From Coffea arabica (lineage: Eukaryota; Streptophyta; Magnoliopsida; Gentianales; Rubiaceae), in the NCBI RefSeq assembly GCF_036785885.1, contig NC_092323.1:5930501-5994500 (forward strand): a stretch of 64,000 bases of DNA. Direction: 5' to 3'. This document shows, in pieces, positions 12,185-25,000 of the stretch. The notes beneath the pieces were generated by a model. The model worked only from the letters and a program-made list of their open reading frames with translations, made no database searches and was not told where the DNA came from. The position numbers and the translations under genes were made by a program. Each line of letters starts with the position of its first letter. The first letter of the stretch is position 1.

Positions 12185-13320
12185 GGGAATTGGGAGGTCT
12201 TTTACTGTTGGATGCTTGCTTCAGGACTTCAAAGTTCAAAGTGCACTTCGGCTTATTTCGGTGGGGCGCGTTGGAGCGGAAAGTCTTGACTGGGACGCGG
12301 GTGGGTCAAATTCTGTACACTGTTTTTGTTGTCTGGGCCTCAAGTTTGGGTTTCTTGTGAACATACGTTACTTAGATCCCTTTAACTTCTTGCACGAAAA
12401 TGCTGGATGGGCTATAACTGGGCCTTTCTAAATTTTACTTCATATGCGTGGATATAGATTAGGGGGCAAGGCATATCCATTCGAAGTTAGTTTTGAACCA
12501 AAAGGTTTGTCACTTTTGTAATTTTACGTAATTCTCAGGACATAATAACCTACTGATTGTACAATTTAGATTCTGTTTACCGTCATTACTCCTTACCGTT
12601 CTCCACAAAATGAATTTGAGGTGCATTGACCTCTCTGCCCTTTCTTATGTATGAATTTTAAAACATGTCATGAATCAGTAATTTCCCAAACAAATATATA
12701 GAACAATTAGTTGGTTTTGTCCAACTCTTTGCGCAGGGATGCTCATGGTCTTTTTCGTAATTTGAATTTCTTTATTAATCGTAATTTGAATTTCTTTATT
12801 AATCGTAATTTGAATTTCTTTATTAATGAGTCATGTAATCAGGGTTTATGACGAGAAAGTTAATATTGATTTTAAAATAATTTTTTGGTTAGATGATTAT
12901 TTATTAAGCTGGTAGTTTTATTTGTTTCTTTTTTCTTTTTTTTTTTTGGTTTGGTAGTATAGTCAAGAAAGCAGATTGGATACTATTGCTCATTATTAAC
13001 ATATTACTCACAGTTTGAAATATGTCTGTTGATTGAAAACCAGGATTAAGAAAGTAGATTGGCACCATAGGCACAGGTGGATAGATTGTTAAGGACAGCT
13101 TGGTCATTGAATGTCTTGGCAGCCATTATTTATTTTTGTTTGTTTTTTCTTGATAGGAATTTATCCATATCCCCGTGTAGTAATATATACATTTTCAGTA
13201 TACGTGAGATTAATCTTGCTATGTATATATAATGTATATTATGTTTAGCCGTTGGTTGAGTGACCAAATCTTTGGTAAAAAAAATAATAATAAAAGGAGG
13301 AAGAATAAAATGACCAATTA
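12185..13320. other. AT-rich intergenic DNA
   Basis: No gene seen. It includes a short tandem repeat (listed separately) and T-rich runs. Confidence 0.5.
12756..12827. repeat. 24-bp tandem repeat, three perfect copies
   Basis: Units starting at 12756, 12780 and 12804 are identical 24-mers beginning CGTAATTTGAATTTC and ending TTAAT. Confidence 0.95.
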
Positions 13321-13463
13321 CCCAATTTGGATTGCATTTTTCTGGGTTTTTTTATAGAAAAATTACTATAGCGATTTGATCTATGTGAAATAAAAAGGTG
13401 ATTAAAAATTGTGTTTACGAAAACGTAGCAATTATTCTGAGAAAAATTGCAATCCAAACGGCC
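13321..13463. repeat. Short MITE with TTTGGATTGCA terminal inverted repeats
   Basis: The left end TTTGGATTGCATTTTTCT is mirrored at the right end (AGAAAAATTGCAATCCAAA). The interior has the phrase TATGTGAAATAAAAAGGTGA, shared with elements near 40.0, 44.4 and 61.5 kb. About 140 bp, non-coding. The superfamily is not certain. Confidence 0.7.
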
Positions 13464-13498
13464 CCGATCTTATCCAAAGTTTGAGCCGGATCACCGGG

Positions 13499-14124
13499 TA
13501 GGGCTGTCAACGGGCCGGGTCCGGGCCGGAATTCATTATTCCGGACCCGGACCCGAATTACTATGCCGGATCCTGATCCGACCCGTTTACCCGACGGGTC
13601 TTTTATTCTATGTTCCGGATCCGGATCCGGGTCTACCCGAACAAATTTACCAAAATTTATAATTTCTAATAAAAATGAGAAAAAAATATATTTGTAAACT
13701 AATTTCTAACTAATGCAAAGAAAAAATCAAATAAGAAAAGAAATCAAATTAACGGATCCGGGTCTACCCGAACAAATTTACCAAAATTTATAATTTCTAA
13801 TAAAAATGAGAAAAAAATATATTTGTAAACTAATTTCTAACTAATGCAAAGAAAAAATCAAATAAGAAAAGAAATCAAATTAACTTTATTAAAATACATC
13901 ACCCTAATCAAATTATATTGATAAATATATATTTTTTAAATTATTAATTCATTTATATCCGGATCCGGGTCTAAAACGGGTCGTAATACTATATGCCGTA
14001 TCCGACCCGTTTTTTGTTTGACAAAACGGATCCGGAAAACGGAATTAAATCTCTACCCATACCCGCAAAAATTTCACGGATCTGGTCCGGATCCGGGTCT
14101 AGACCCGACCCATTGACAGGCCTA
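13499..14124. mobile_element. hAT-type MITE with perfect 8-bp TSD
   Basis: Terminal inverted repeats start TAGGGCTGTCAACGGG (left) and, read inward from the right, TAGGCCTGTCAATGGG. Identical 8-bp flanks TCACCGGG occur at 13491-13498 and 14125-14132, diagnostic of hAT transposition. Inner arms are rich in GGATCCGGGTC palindromic words. There is no transposase ORF, so it is non-autonomous. It holds a perfect or near-perfect 131-bp tandem duplication (13623-13753 and 13754-13884). Confidence 0.92.
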
Positions 14125-14379
14125 TCACCGGGGCCCTGGATTGCTATGCATTAACCAGCAAGGCAGCAACGTACCACTACTATATGATTTTTTTTTTTTT
14201 TTTTTGTCAAAACACTACTATATGATAGTGCCAGTAGAAATTGCGAATTGTGGCTGAGTTGGCAACTACTAGTGTTGGTATAGTAAAGCCTACTGCACCG
14301 AATCGTAGCTCCAAAAATAACAATTAACCTTTGCTGCTCCACCACCTCCATCGCGGCCTCACCTCCATTTTAATTCCGA

Positions 14380-15446
14380 CCTCACTATTCTGCAAGCGTC
14401 AAGAGCGCCGGAGCTGATACCTCTACGCCTAAAGAAGAAGAAAAGAAAAAGTTAAAAAACTATAATCCTAAAAGGCTAGAAAGAAGAAGAAGGAGAGATA
14501 CAGTCTTAAGCCTCGCAGCATTGTTCGAGAATAAACGGAGGATTTCTGGATCTTCATTAGCTCTGTGAGTAGGCCCCCGCATTCTGATCCACATTTAATT
14601 GCTTCGCATTTCGCGATTTCTATGTCAAATTATACTTGCTTACCTAGATCTCGATGACTTCTATCAGACGTAATAGACTCTTCACGTCGCACACGTAGAA
14701 CTAATTGTCCGTGAATTTGTTTGCTTATTTTATTCTTATTATTTCTTGCATTTGGTACGCGATTGATTGTATTTCTCGTCATTCATCTACTGAAATTGAA
14801 AATGACGAATTAGAGGTCGAGATGGAAATCCACGCATTTTATTAGTTGTTATTTTGAAAAAAAAAAATTTGTTGGATTGAATGAAGCAATTATAAATGCA
14901 TTTACATTTTCGTATCTCGTTTTTAATTCTTTTTAACAGAGTAGCATGCTATGCTAATAAATATATGTAAATAGTAGCTTTTTTCAAAGCAGTTTTATCG
15001 CTTGTGATCTCTAGTATTGCTGGTTTTCCCTTTTCAGTATTTTGCATCATATCTACCCGTAAGGCTGCACAATGTGACAGTGTTTGTATCATCGATTTTC
15101 TTTTCTTTCTTTTTTTTTTTTTGGTACTAAAAGCTATTTTATTTGAATAAGTGAAACGCATGGTAGATTCCTCACAGACAAGCCACAAATGTGTATATTT
15201 GCAGACTGACATTGCCATACCGCCTATGCATTAACTATACGAGCGATGTGGAGAGATATGATTTAGATAACTGAAAGAGCACGCTTTAGTATTTTTCAAT
15301 TTGTTTCCATGCCAACTGAATGGAAGAGAGTAGCATTGGGTGTTTTTAGGTGTGGAATGAAGGGACATGTGAAGAGGATGTCGATATGATCTTTTATTTT
15401 TGTGTCTTATCTAAACTTGTTATCTTTTTTTTTTCCTTTTTGCAGA
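14380..15446 (+). promoter_or_regulatory. PTEN2 5' UTR exon and leader intron
   Basis: A purine-rich leader ends at a good donor (CTCT/GTGAGT) at 14564/14565. The matching acceptor TTTTTGCAG ends at 15445, one base before the PTEN2 ATG at 15447. This implies a 5' UTR intron of about 880 bp, a common enhancer of expression in plants. The transcription start itself is not visible. Confidence 0.65.
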
Positions 15447-18400
15447 ATGGATACTAATTCTGGTGATTCAGCAAATCCTCATTCTAGTGAGGGTTCAGAT
15501 GTCGAACCTCGTGTAGTGACTGCTACTGCGGTAGACAGTTCCCCACGTGGCTCATCTTCTATGTTGTCGACATCTGCCATATCTTCTTGGGCCAAAGGTC
15601 TGAAACTTCCACAACCCTTAGCACCGGCGACACCAAACTCACAGGCCGGAAATGCTCCCAAGTCTGCATTTTCACGTCTAGCCAGTGGATTTGGACTGAA
15701 TTTGCCTTTGAAACCAAATGATAGTTCTGGAGACAGCTCAGCTGCTGCACAATCAGGTGTTTTTGAGTCGCTCACTAAAGGAATAGTTGATTCATCTTTC
15801 AGTGCAGTTAAGGCTGTTCAAGTTAAGGCACGTCACATTGTCTCACAGAACAAGCGAAGATACCAGGTCGATCAAGTTCTTATTTCTTTGCTTTAATTGT
15901 ATGACTAGTCTTTGCTCTCTGCGATTGAACATTAACAATCTTTTGCCACTATTTCCAAAATCTGGATGAGTAAGTGTGAATAAACCTTTTTTTTGGACAT
16001 AAGACGTTTATGCAATTGAAATTGATATGATGGCTACACAATGAAATATTGCTCATGTACCTTGTCAACTTGGTTTTCAAACTCTCGATGAATTATGAAG
16101 TTTATTGCAGTTGAATTTCTCCAATTGCTTAATATGCCACCCACTTATGTTCTTATTTTCATTTATGAGAAGCAAGGACCTTTTGTAACACACTCATATA
16201 TCTAGACAAGTAACTCTGGTATTCTTTCAATGCCTTATTTCAGGAAGGGGGATTTGATTTAGATATGACTTATATAACTGAGAACATCATTGCAATGGGT
16301 TTTCCAGCTGGTGATATGAGTTCTGGATTTTTTGGCTTTGTTGAGGTAAAAAAAAAAAAACACAATTTGCATATGAAATGTTCCCAAACACATCTCAGTT
16401 TTACTAAGTATATTTGTTGGAAATATGACGCAGGGTTTGTATCGGAATCACATGGAAGAAGTGATCAAATTTTTTGAAACTCATCACAAGGTAAGTTTTG
16501 AATTCAAATTGGTGACTACTAGTTGTATACAATTTGCTGCCAAAAATATCTGTACAGAATATGTATTCAAAATCTTTATACCTTTTCTACCGTGAAATAT
16601 CTGATTGGACCATTTAGTTACTGTACTTTCCTATTAAGGTACCAATGTACCATCATCACCTCAAAAAGTTAATCAATTTCCTAAAACAAGGTAAATTTAT
16701 ATATTATTGCCACTCTTTTCTTTCAAAATTAATTTTTAGTTTTTAAGCTAAATTAGACATGACGTGCGTAAAAACATATCTGGAGAACAATGCTTTGTTT
16801 GTTGATTGGATTACCTGAATTAGCAATGGTTTAAATAAGATATGCATGTTATCCCTAAGACCCAGCTCAGCTTGTAGGAACATTAGCTAGGTGGCGATGA
16901 GGACCCTGGTTCAACTATCATTTTCTCCGCTTTCCATTTTCCCCTTGTAACGCTTGGCCTCGCCCTTGAACTCAAAACAAAAATATAAGATACACAAATT
17001 GGTAATGTAGTTACCTTGATCAGGACTGTTGCTTTTAACGTCACATGGGCCTCATATTAATTCACTAACTTTTACTTCAATCCCCATGATATGTGCTCAA
17101 GGCATGCGACTAAAATGGATGGTGTACTGCTATTGAACACTTGAAACTGCCTTATCTCACTATATCTGCTCCTTGTTCGCTAGCTTTAGATAACTTTTCT
17201 ACTCTTCGTTTTACTTGCTGCTTTTGCAATTTGATATGCCTTATATATTTCTTTGGTTTTCAGGGGAAGTACAAAGTATACAATCTTTGTTCAGAGAGGT
17301 TATACGATGCGTCACTGTTCCAGGGAAAGGTGTTGTTTTCTCCTGCAATAAAATCTGTATTTCAATTTCATTCCTGCAATTCAAGAGTCTAAACCAAGTG
17401 TAGCTTGACTGTCATTTGTGATCTCCAATTTATGCTCTATAAATTTCTGGAGTGAAAAGAATATGAACAAAGGAATGAGGGTAGTTTTGATTTGCTTTTT
17501 GATCATTCAGTCAGAAAATGCTGAGTTACTTAATATGTCTTTTTAATGATTCATTTTGAAATCTCGTAGGAAGATGCTGCCAGTGGAAAAAAAAAATTCA
17601 AGAGCAATGCTCTGATAGGATGAAGGAGGGGGCAAAGGAAAAAGATTTTTGAAAACTAGGAAAGAACTCTTATTTCAGGGAAGAAAATGGTTTAAAGAAA
17701 GTGCAACAAATACAATCCTAGTCGTACGCAACAATTAATTAATAAATATAGCAAATTTTCGCTCACCCAGAGAGGAAGTGACCATTGGTGAAAGCGTGAA
17801 AGCAGGCTGGAACAGTGTAGTTTTTCCTCTTACATAAGCCTTTTTTTTTTTTTCCTTTTTCCTTTTTTTTGAAGTATTCCTCTTACATTACTTATATCAC
17901 TAATGAGAATGATAGTTTAATGTGTCTGATACGCTTAATTCTTGTCCAGGTTGCCAGTTTCCCATTTGATGACCATAATTGCCCTCCTATTCATCTTATT
18001 AAGTTGTTCTGTCAAAGTGCTTATTCATGGTTGAAGGAGGACATCCTGAATGTGGTGGTTGTCCATTGTAAAGCTGGTATGGCAAGGACAGGATTGATGA
18101 TCTGTAGTCTTCTTCTGTTCTTAAAGGTAAAATATGTTTCAGAGAAAATGCTGTTTTTGATGGGAAAAGCTGAAACATGTATTAGTCCCACACTTCTCGT
18201 CTTTTGCAGTTTTTCCCCACAGCTGAGGAGTGCATTGATTACTATAACCAGAAAAGATGTGTAGATGGGAAGGGTCTCATTCTCCCTGGCCAGATTGTTA
18301 GTCAAAAATTTGCACGAACTGTTTTTCTGAATAAAAGTCTTATTTATATATGTGATCTAACAAATTTTCATTTTTTGCCTTTCCATAGAGGTATGTGAAG

Positions 18401-21134
18401 TACTTTGAGCGCATTTTAACGCACTTCAATGGTGAAACTCCGCCTGGACGTAGGTACTCTTCAGATTAGTTACTTAAAAAATACAAAGTATTGAGCCATC
18501 AAGGTACTGAAAAGCTACTATATTGCAGGTGCATGCTGAGGGGATTTCGACTCCACAAGTGTCCTTATTGGATCAGACCTGCCATTACCATATCTAATCA
18601 TAGTGGTAAGTACTGGGTTGAGCCTCATGCTAACTTTGCCACAGTGAGAAGCAGTATTTTGTTACTGTTCTGGTGATTCGTTAATTTATTCGGTTTGAGA
18701 AGTCACCTACATTTGGTTGACGTTGCTTTATTTATTCGTTTAATTAGTGTCTGTACAATTACCATATATGCCAGGCGATGTACTTCAGTTTTACTGTCTC
18801 TCAAAAGTAGCATCTCTCATGTGATAAATTTTAGTTTGGGGAATATCATCATCCAAAACCAAATATGGTTTAGGATTACTGCCAGATATAGAACTTTATA
18901 TATTAATGCAAACCAATGAAATTATTATCATTGGCTTTTTTAATATCTTGTCTGAAGTTGGGAGTCAAAGGAAAAGTAATTACATGATACCATTGCATTT
19001 GTGGCAAGTCCCTGTCAGTCATGCAAACCAGGAAAAGGGCTTTTTACCCAATAGCTTGAACATGACTATTAACATCTGATTTCAATACGGAGCTTGATTT
19101 AGAGTTATTTCATCTTTGAGTGAGAGAGAGGGATTGGTCTTTACAATTGCTGCACATGTGAGCGAGAGGGATGGGTCTTTCTCTAAACTTCCAAGATAAA
19201 TAAAAAATTATACATGTCACTAGTAGTATTAGGGTCTGCTTCGTGTGAGATATTCACTTTCATGCAGCCAGAGGCAACCAGCACTTCTTGCTTACTTTTG
19301 AAGATCAATGAGAGCCCTATGGAAAATAGCAGTTGAATTTCTAGAAGATTATTATGTCAGTAGCAATCTCTTATATGTGGAGTATAGAGAACAAAAAGGT
19401 TCAGAAAGTTTTAGACCTTGCTAGCTGCAAGAATAGAAACTTTCTTTATGAGCAAAATGTGACTTCTGACTCTTTAAGCTATCCTTTTTTGAATTTTAAA
19501 CCAGTTTTGCTGAACTGACGAAAGTATTTACTTGTCTGCAGGAGTTTTATTTTCCACTAAAAAGCATCCGAAAACAAAGGACCTAATGGTATTCTATATC
19601 ATCTGTCACTTCATTACTGCCTCATTTTTACAAGTAAATGTATTTGATTGGCTGTGCTGACTACTCGAGAGTTATTCTCTTTTTCATTAATTGAGTTTAA
19701 TTTATGATCTATTTGAAAATTTTGTATGGGGCTACAAAACCATTTAATTTTTTGCGTTTCTTCTTGTAGCCAGAAGACTTCTGGTTGCGTGCAGCAAAAA
19801 AGGGAATTGTGGTCTTTGCTCTACCAGGGGAGCCAGGTTTAACAGAATTGGCGGGGGATTTCAAAATCCACTTTCAGGATCGCCAAGGAGACTTCTATTG
19901 GTGTGTAAACTGTCCTGGTATCTGCTTCTTTTTAGTGCATGTCCAATTGCAGTAGCATCCCATCACGCTTGTTGATTTTTCTCTGAAATATGTTGCCTAA
20001 ATATGTATGCATTTGCTCATGATCCAGTAGCATCTGATTGCGCGTGCAGCATGACCATCATAGAAATATTATCTGTGGTATTTTTAATTAATTTCCTAGA
20101 GGAGAGCAAGAGGAGTTTCAAGGATATCAAGTGCGCATCCTTTAAAACATTGTGAAGTGTTTGATAAATTCTTAGTCTTCATGAGCTTTGATTAAATTTG
20201 AAGCATACATTAAGACTCTTGACAAATTTATATTTTCTTTAGTTTCATATTTCACCTTCTTTTTTTGGTGGTAAGCTGTTTCTCCTTCTTTCAGTTGGTT
20301 GAATACGACAATGATGGAAAATAGAGTGCTTTTGGATTCCTCTGATCTTGATGGCTTTGATAAGGTAAATCAAATACTTTTGTTTGTTTATATAAGCAAA
20401 CTCTCAATTGTAAGTCATTCATCTTTCTCATCTTTTCTTTTCATTTTTTCCAAGATTTTGCTCTTACTGTAACACAGTTTCACCTTTTTGTAGCTTTATT
20501 TGTTTCTCAGCGCCTTTTAGTCGTTCTTCTTTAATTTCATCCTTTTCGTTTTTGGGTAAAATAGAACTTTAATTTAATTTCTTGCTGTTAACAAACATCT
20601 GGCACTCCACAGAGGAAATTGCCTTCTCCAGGTTTTCAGGTTGAGATTGTGATGATAGACTATGATGGTACAATATCATCCAAATTTAAAGCTGATCAAG
20701 TGGCAAAGGGGTCTGATGGACGAGTAGGAAGTCAAGCATCATCAAGTGATAGGAATGACGCGAACACTGCTCAAGTCGAGGTTACACCAAAACGAGATAA
20801 TGATGACGATGTTTTTTCAGATAGTGATGGAGAGGGGTCTGTACCCTCAAGAAGAAGTGTAGATAACACATCATCTGCAGTGGGAACTACTTCACCTCTT
20901 GAATCAGGTAGCAAAGATAACCAAATTACATCCTTCACCGATCAGACCAAACAACTCTCATTGGGGAGCAAGGAGTCCGCACCTTTTCAGACCAATACGT
21001 CAAAAGAAACGAAATTTGATGTTGTTGAGAGGGTTGACTCTATTCCAAACCTAGGTTCTGGTGATATTAAAGCTATTGCAGCAGATGCTTCTGTTTTCAG
21101 TTTTGGAGATGACGAAGACTACGAAAGCGAATGA
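15447..21134 (+). CDS. PTEN2: PTEN2-type phosphatase (phosphoinositide / dual-specificity)
   Basis: Twelve coding exons: 15447-15866, 16244-16345, 16434-16490, 17264-17329, 17950-18126, 18210-18296, 18389-18453, 18529-18605, 19542-19588, 19770-19900, 20295-20364 and 20613-21134. All have GT-AG borders and consistent phase, and together encode 606 residues, close to Arabidopsis PTEN2A (about 611). The N-terminal 140 residues are a Ser-rich plant-specific extension. The phosphatase domain holds the P-loop HCKAGMARTG with catalytic Cys at about residue 255 (codon 18067-18069). A C2-like domain follows (about 385-480), then an acidic Ser-rich tail ending in an acidic cluster. The human P-loop has K-G where this has M-A, as in plant PTEN2. 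Role from family knowledge: dephosphorylates 3-phosphoinositides, and binds phosphatidic acid in Arabidopsis. Intron 4 carries a SINE. Confidence 0.95.
16859..16985 (+). repeat. tRNA-derived SINE in PTEN2 intron
   Basis: The head CAGCTCAGCTTGTAGGAAC mimics a tRNA A box (TAGCTCAGTTGGTAGAGC). About 45 bases later CCTGGTTCAACTAT mimics a B box. A short A-rich tail (AACAAAAATA) ends it. It lies in the sense direction within PTEN2 intron 4. Target duplications are not convincing. Confidence 0.6.
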
Positions 21135-22088
21135 GCAACAACAGTTGATTCGCAGGTTAGGATTGGTTTCCGTTGGCGCTATAGTGCCTTGAATTTTCTG
21201 ACAAATTAAAGATATTTATTTTTCCTATACATATGCTGACCTTTCGCGTCCCTGCTCCTAGTTGAAGTTCTTATCTGTCATTGTACAGGGAACAGAAAAC
21301 GTTGTTTTTGGGTTGAAATTGTTACCCGAATACTATATATTTATACACTCATATGGCCATTAATTTTAGACTGCGTCTGCTGACAATCATATGGAATTCA
21401 GTCCAGACATCAGGATCGGATGAAAACTCTCCTCATCCTACAATAAGAACTGCTTTGCTTTTGTTTTTGTTGATCTTTCACTCCCTTTCATGTTTCCTCT
21501 TCTTTTCATGTTTCCCGAGCATTAAAGCCAAACACTCTTGTACTTTGCTCCACACATTAACGAGGCTCCCAAGCTCAGGCAAGTCGACTGTGAACTCGAG
21601 TCAAGCATTTGACATGCTTGCAAGCAGCTCGAATTATCTTACATCACAGCTTGAAATATCCCCTCAAACCCAGCACAACTATAAAAAAAATGAAAAAGAA
21701 AGGTCGAACTATAAATTGTAAAAAGTAGCAACGCCCACCTCGTGAAATACATGAACTGTTTCTACCAAGGGCGCAAACCAGCGGAAACGTGAAAGTCTGC
21801 AATAAATGATAATCGCATCAAACAAGAGCTTCGCACGTCAGTAAGAAATCTATAGTTCGTACTGTAAGCATAAGGACCCATGGACATTAGGCAACTAATT
21901 TTCCTCTAGCAGCAAGTGCAGCATCTAGCTTTTCTCAAGCCAAACACCATAAGAACTCTTCTTTAAGCCATGAGTTTCTCGCATACTACTGAGTTTCTTC
22001 TTGAGTAATCTCTCAGCTTCATGAAGCACGTAATGCTGTTCCTGTATTATTGCCACATCAGCCAATCAGAAAACCGCTACATGGCAGA
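21135..22088. other. Convergent 3' ends of PTEN2 and SDN
   Basis: The 954 bp between two tail-to-tail stop codons must hold both 3' UTRs. Overlapping ORFs here (for example 21353-21721) have no recognisable motif and are taken as UTR or intergenic. Overlap of the two transcripts is possible but cannot be seen from sequence. Confidence 0.6.
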
Positions 22089-25000
22089 TTAAAGTCCTTG
22101 CTTCCTTGTAAGAGCAACAATGATCTTGTTCAAGCTGGATATTTCACGATCTCTTTGGCTTAATTCTTGCTTCAATCTTTCAATCTCCTCCAAACGACTC
22201 TGACACTGCTCTGTGCATGCCCTAGACTCCTCAACTATTCTGCACTCCTGATCAGTATGCAACTTCTTTGACTCAGTTAAGGCCTCCTCAGGTTCGAATG
22301 ATCTTTTCTTTGATGTAATGACACCAGGAGAATCTTTAGCCATTTTGCGGACACAAAAACTACCAACAATTCCTCTATTGAGATGAAAAGATATTGACTT
22401 CTGTGATCGTCCGGAGGTGTCCTAGGAACAGGCAGATCAGCTATGTCATTAAAACTACATTTGGAAACAGAATGAATTACAGATTAAATCCATAATGATT
22501 CTAATAATTGGGCAATTTTACTTCAGTTAGGGTAAATGCGACGGAGAGAGGCCAGGCACAACCAGAATCATTTATGTTGTCAGCGAGATACATGAGACAA
22601 TAACTTCAATTGGCAAAGACTTGTCACTCAGAGAGTTTTATCCTACTATTGATTTGGTCCAAAGATCAAACCTATCAACATTATGTTGGAGGGAAGAGAG
22701 TGGAAAGTAAAACAATACCTTATCCAAGTAGCCATCAATGCAATCAAATGCTTCGTTTGCCTCTTGCTGATTTTTGAAAATTGCAAAGACCGAATATTTC
22801 GATCCTTTGGCCTTTTTATTAGCCTGCCAGCATTAACAGGTAAGCAATTCCAACCAAGCACAATGTGTGTTTGCATGCATCAGAGAGAGTGAATTCATCT
22901 AATCACTGCCCAAGATTTACAGAAACATTTTGCATACAAAACACAACTAGCACCCAAAGAGTGTTGAGTGGGTTTTTTTTTTTTTAAGGTGTAAGTGGGA
23001 GGTCTCAAACCCAAGTCCTCTCAGTTACACTCTCTCCCCCCGTGCCACCTGACCCATCCCTCCCCCCTATTGAGTGGGTTGAATTTAGTAGGTTCATTTA
23101 TCAAGCACTTCTGCCAGTGAGGCAGCACAAGCATGAACTGCTGCAACACCACCTTTGTGCCCCCCTTAATGTGGCCAACAAGGAATTGTAAATGATGAAT
23201 ACTCACAAGTAACATTTGCATGTTTTATTGTGAAGAAATTGGATACAAAGCCTAATGCTTCAAAAAAGATCAGTAAATTACAGCATTAGAAGCATCACCT
23301 ACAGATTACTATAAAGTGATATTAGCATAGAGCAAGTTTAACGGAGATTACTTGTGAAATAAGGATAGTTGCTCAAACCTTCATTTCAATTGTAAAGTCT
23401 CCTGGAATAACTTCATGCAGATCTTCACTGTGAACATTCACTGGAATTCTATGAACTAGTAGTTTTGCCAAATCCGCCTCTTGTGCCTAATTCCAAAAAT
23501 TCAAATAACATAAAAGTTGGTAATTCATTAAAAGATAACAGAGATGGAGTTCTCAACTTACATCCTCATGAACCAATGGAATTACATTCCCTACTCCTCG
23601 TTCAATATTGGCCAAAACGAGTTTCATTGCGGCACATGCATCATCTAGGCAATTGTGAGGATTCTGCCCCTTCCGAAGCTCATAACCTAATATAGACTGC
23701 AAAGAATATAAAGTCTGATTTCTTCACTGAAGTACACAAACTGTAATTCATGCATATTACACATGAAGAGAATGCAGCAGATGCTAACTATTACAGAGCT
23801 TATACATCAGCGAATTGGACTTCATTTGAATGTTTGTCTAGAAAAAGTTCCATCTATATATTGAGATACCCTGTTTACAGGCATGTCTGCTTCCGCACCC
23901 CTTAAACCCAACGACAGAAGTTTTGAAATATCCAAAATGCTTATTTATATTTATTGTTCTCTCATCTTATGCATGTTAGTTAACTTGTTACCTGGAGACA
24001 ACTATATAACTCAATAAATATTCAGAATTGAAGGAACCATGAAATACTGGTTTCACAAGTGGCAGCCTTACCTTACACAAGTTACTTAAGGAAAGTCTCC
24101 TGCTTGAAGGGCCATCCCCATGCTTGAAGATATAGGATGTGTCAATTACTCTTGCATGATCCAACTTCAGTGCTGCAATATTTTGCACATGAAAACAGGA
24201 TTGCTATTGAGTAAACAATGAACCTTCTTTTCCAAAGGACTATACATGAAGCAAAAAACACACGAAGTTTAGGTCAAAGGACACCAACCCACCTCGAAGA
24301 TCATTATTCAAACTGTGACCAACTAAGATAGTTCCATGTGATAGGAGCTTCTTCATGGATTTCTATATGATCAAATAATTGCAGAGGAAGACATTAAAAC
24401 AAGCAAACACATGGGTCAGAAAACCTATTAACTAACAAAAGATACCTGTATATCAGACAATGAACAAGTAGCTCCATCCAAATCTTTGGCAGCAATCCCA
24501 GTGATCTCGGTTCTGTAATCTACCACTGCCTTACTGGGCTTTACAAACTCATTTAGTTTAACCTGAAACACTGCCAATTCTAATTATCTCATTCCAACTC
24601 AAGGCGAGAAGAAAGTTCTCCAGAGGTCAAGTATTAAAGAGGATTCAAGCCTTTATAGCTTTAAAGATTAAACTTGATCAACGTATTCAACATATACCTG
24701 CAAATTGCGGTCAACAACACAGACCCTCACCAAAGCTTCAGTTTCATTTTCGCAAAGAACCATCTCACAATCAACAGCAACCATAGCAGTAGATGTCATG
24801 GTCTTGGACTTTTTAGTGCGCTTCATAACCAGCCAGCCCTGCTCAAAACCATTCAATAAATGAAAGCTTAAATTACATCAAAACACCTACATTTCCTTAC
24901 CACAGGAAAAAATATTTAAACTTACACAAGAATCAACTGAAATACAAGAATATTGCTCTAACACATGACCAAGAACCTAGAAATATTGTCCGTCTTCAGA

